DNA from: a virus
Virus record (IMG/VR): IMGVR_UViG_3300021197_000184
Span: 1 to 23,176 of that record
Direction: 5' to 3' (one strand)
Length of the DNA stretch: 23,176 nt
Shown: piece by piece, positions 22,846 through 23,176 of the stretch
Layout of the letters: each line of letters opens with the position of its first letter
Position numbering within the stretch: position 1 is the first letter of the stretch
Notes under the pieces: generated by a model
Seen by the model: the letters and a program-made list of their open reading frames with translations, nothing else
Databases searched by the model: none
Told to the model about the DNA's origin: nothing
Program-made: the position numbers and the translations under genes

Positions 22846-23176
22846 TTATGCGATTGCGTAAAAGATGTAAGTGTTACCCGTTTTATTGTTACCGGGATCA
22901 CTACCACTAACAGAAAAACCTGATGATGCAGGGTCAATAAAGTCTTCTGACTGCTCTGCTAAAGTAAGGTTCAACCTCAAGTAAGGGTCTGCGCCAGAAA
23001 CAATTCCACGCTCAGTATCAAATACATACCAGTTGTCACTTTCACTTGCGTTCTTAATCAACACAAATCTAGCCCCACTCGTAAAGCCACAGTCAATGGT
23101 CTGGCTTGTGCCATTGCCCGTATAACTCCCCACCTTAGATATACCGGGGAGGCTTGCGAAGAGGTAGGCTATGTAG
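22846..23176 (-). CDS. Tail-fibre-like protein, C-terminal part (5' end outside window)
   Basis: The minus-strand frame is open from the right edge of the window to TAA at 22846-22848, giving 109 residues. YIAYLFASLPGISKVGSY, GNGTSQTIDCGFTSGARFVL, WYVFDTERGIVSGADPYLRL, EDFIDPASSGFSVSG and TYIFYAIA at the end match a beta-rich domain (DUF7483, as I recall it) found at the C-terminus of many marine phage tail fibres and other tail proteins. An internal GTG at 23133 is in frame but is not the start, since the conserved YIAYLFA part lies before it. It is followed 30 bases later by the chaperone-like gene. Such a domain may touch the host surface. Confidence 0.8.
   Translation of the reverse strand, partial: YIAYLFASLPGISKVGSYTGNGTSQTIDCGFTSGARFVLIKNASESDNWYVFDTERGIVSGADPYLRLNLTLAEQSEDFIDPASSGFSVSGSDPGNNKTGNTYIFYAIA

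Overview
The window is a piece of a lytic tailed-phage genome, most likely a marine podovirus-like phage of an alphaproteobacterium. Genes are packed with 1-23 base overlaps, no stretch over 300 bases lacks a gene, and I see no tRNA, rRNA, IS element, integrase or CRISPR. The best clue to the lineage is a family A DNA polymerase with a DnaJ-type zinc-finger insert between its exonuclease and polymerase parts. From memory, this was reported for the SAR116 phage HMO-2011 and its relatives. The nucleotide genes, Cas4-like exonuclease, T7-type endonuclease I and the set of long helical virion proteins fit that group. The host (SAR116, Roseobacter, SAR11 or other) cannot be fixed from this window alone.

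Plus strand, 1-11586: replication and nucleotide metabolism. It opens with the C-terminal part of ThyX, followed by a run of very small overlapping genes that includes a DUF3310/T7 gp1.7-like protein. Then come a DnaB-type helicase, the DNA polymerase, a strong sigma70-like promoter, an unassigned 291-residue protein (a single-strand-binding candidate), a Cas4-like PD-(D/E)XK exonuclease and T7 endonuclease I. Next are two unknown proteins, MazG, a B12-dependent class II ribonucleotide reductase, its probable glutaredoxin partner and a 39-residue membrane or secreted peptide. A terminator follows at 10121-10155. Beyond it lie a T5orf172 GIY-YIG gene, PhoH and a last small protein. ThyX, MazG, the reductase and glutaredoxin together point to phage control of the dNTP pool. 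No primase, ligase or phage RNA polymerase is visible here.

Minus strand, 11623-23176: virion and possibly lysis genes, converging on the first block at a two-way hairpin terminator (11591-11624). In transcription order (right to left) these are the C-terminal end of a tail-fibre-like protein, a tail assembly chaperone-like protein, a DUF6127-like membrane-anchored protein and an 890-residue protein with a regular 22-residue helical repeat. They are followed by a LysM protein with a T4-lysozyme-like catalytic signature, a three-helix membrane protein (holin candidate), a 184-residue acidic virion-type protein and two large internal or ejection-type proteins of 516 and 1156 residues. Portal, capsid and terminase genes are not in the window and probably lie to the right.

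The points most worth checking are the exact 22/11-residue repeat in the 890-residue protein, the E-x8-D-x4-T site and the twice-used DPR[NK]LGG[SA]EGYG motif in the LysM protein. Others are the zinc-finger polymerase with an HDS motif C, the shortened class II reductase, and the T5orf172 gene that sits behind its own terminator and overlaps phoH by 74 bases.
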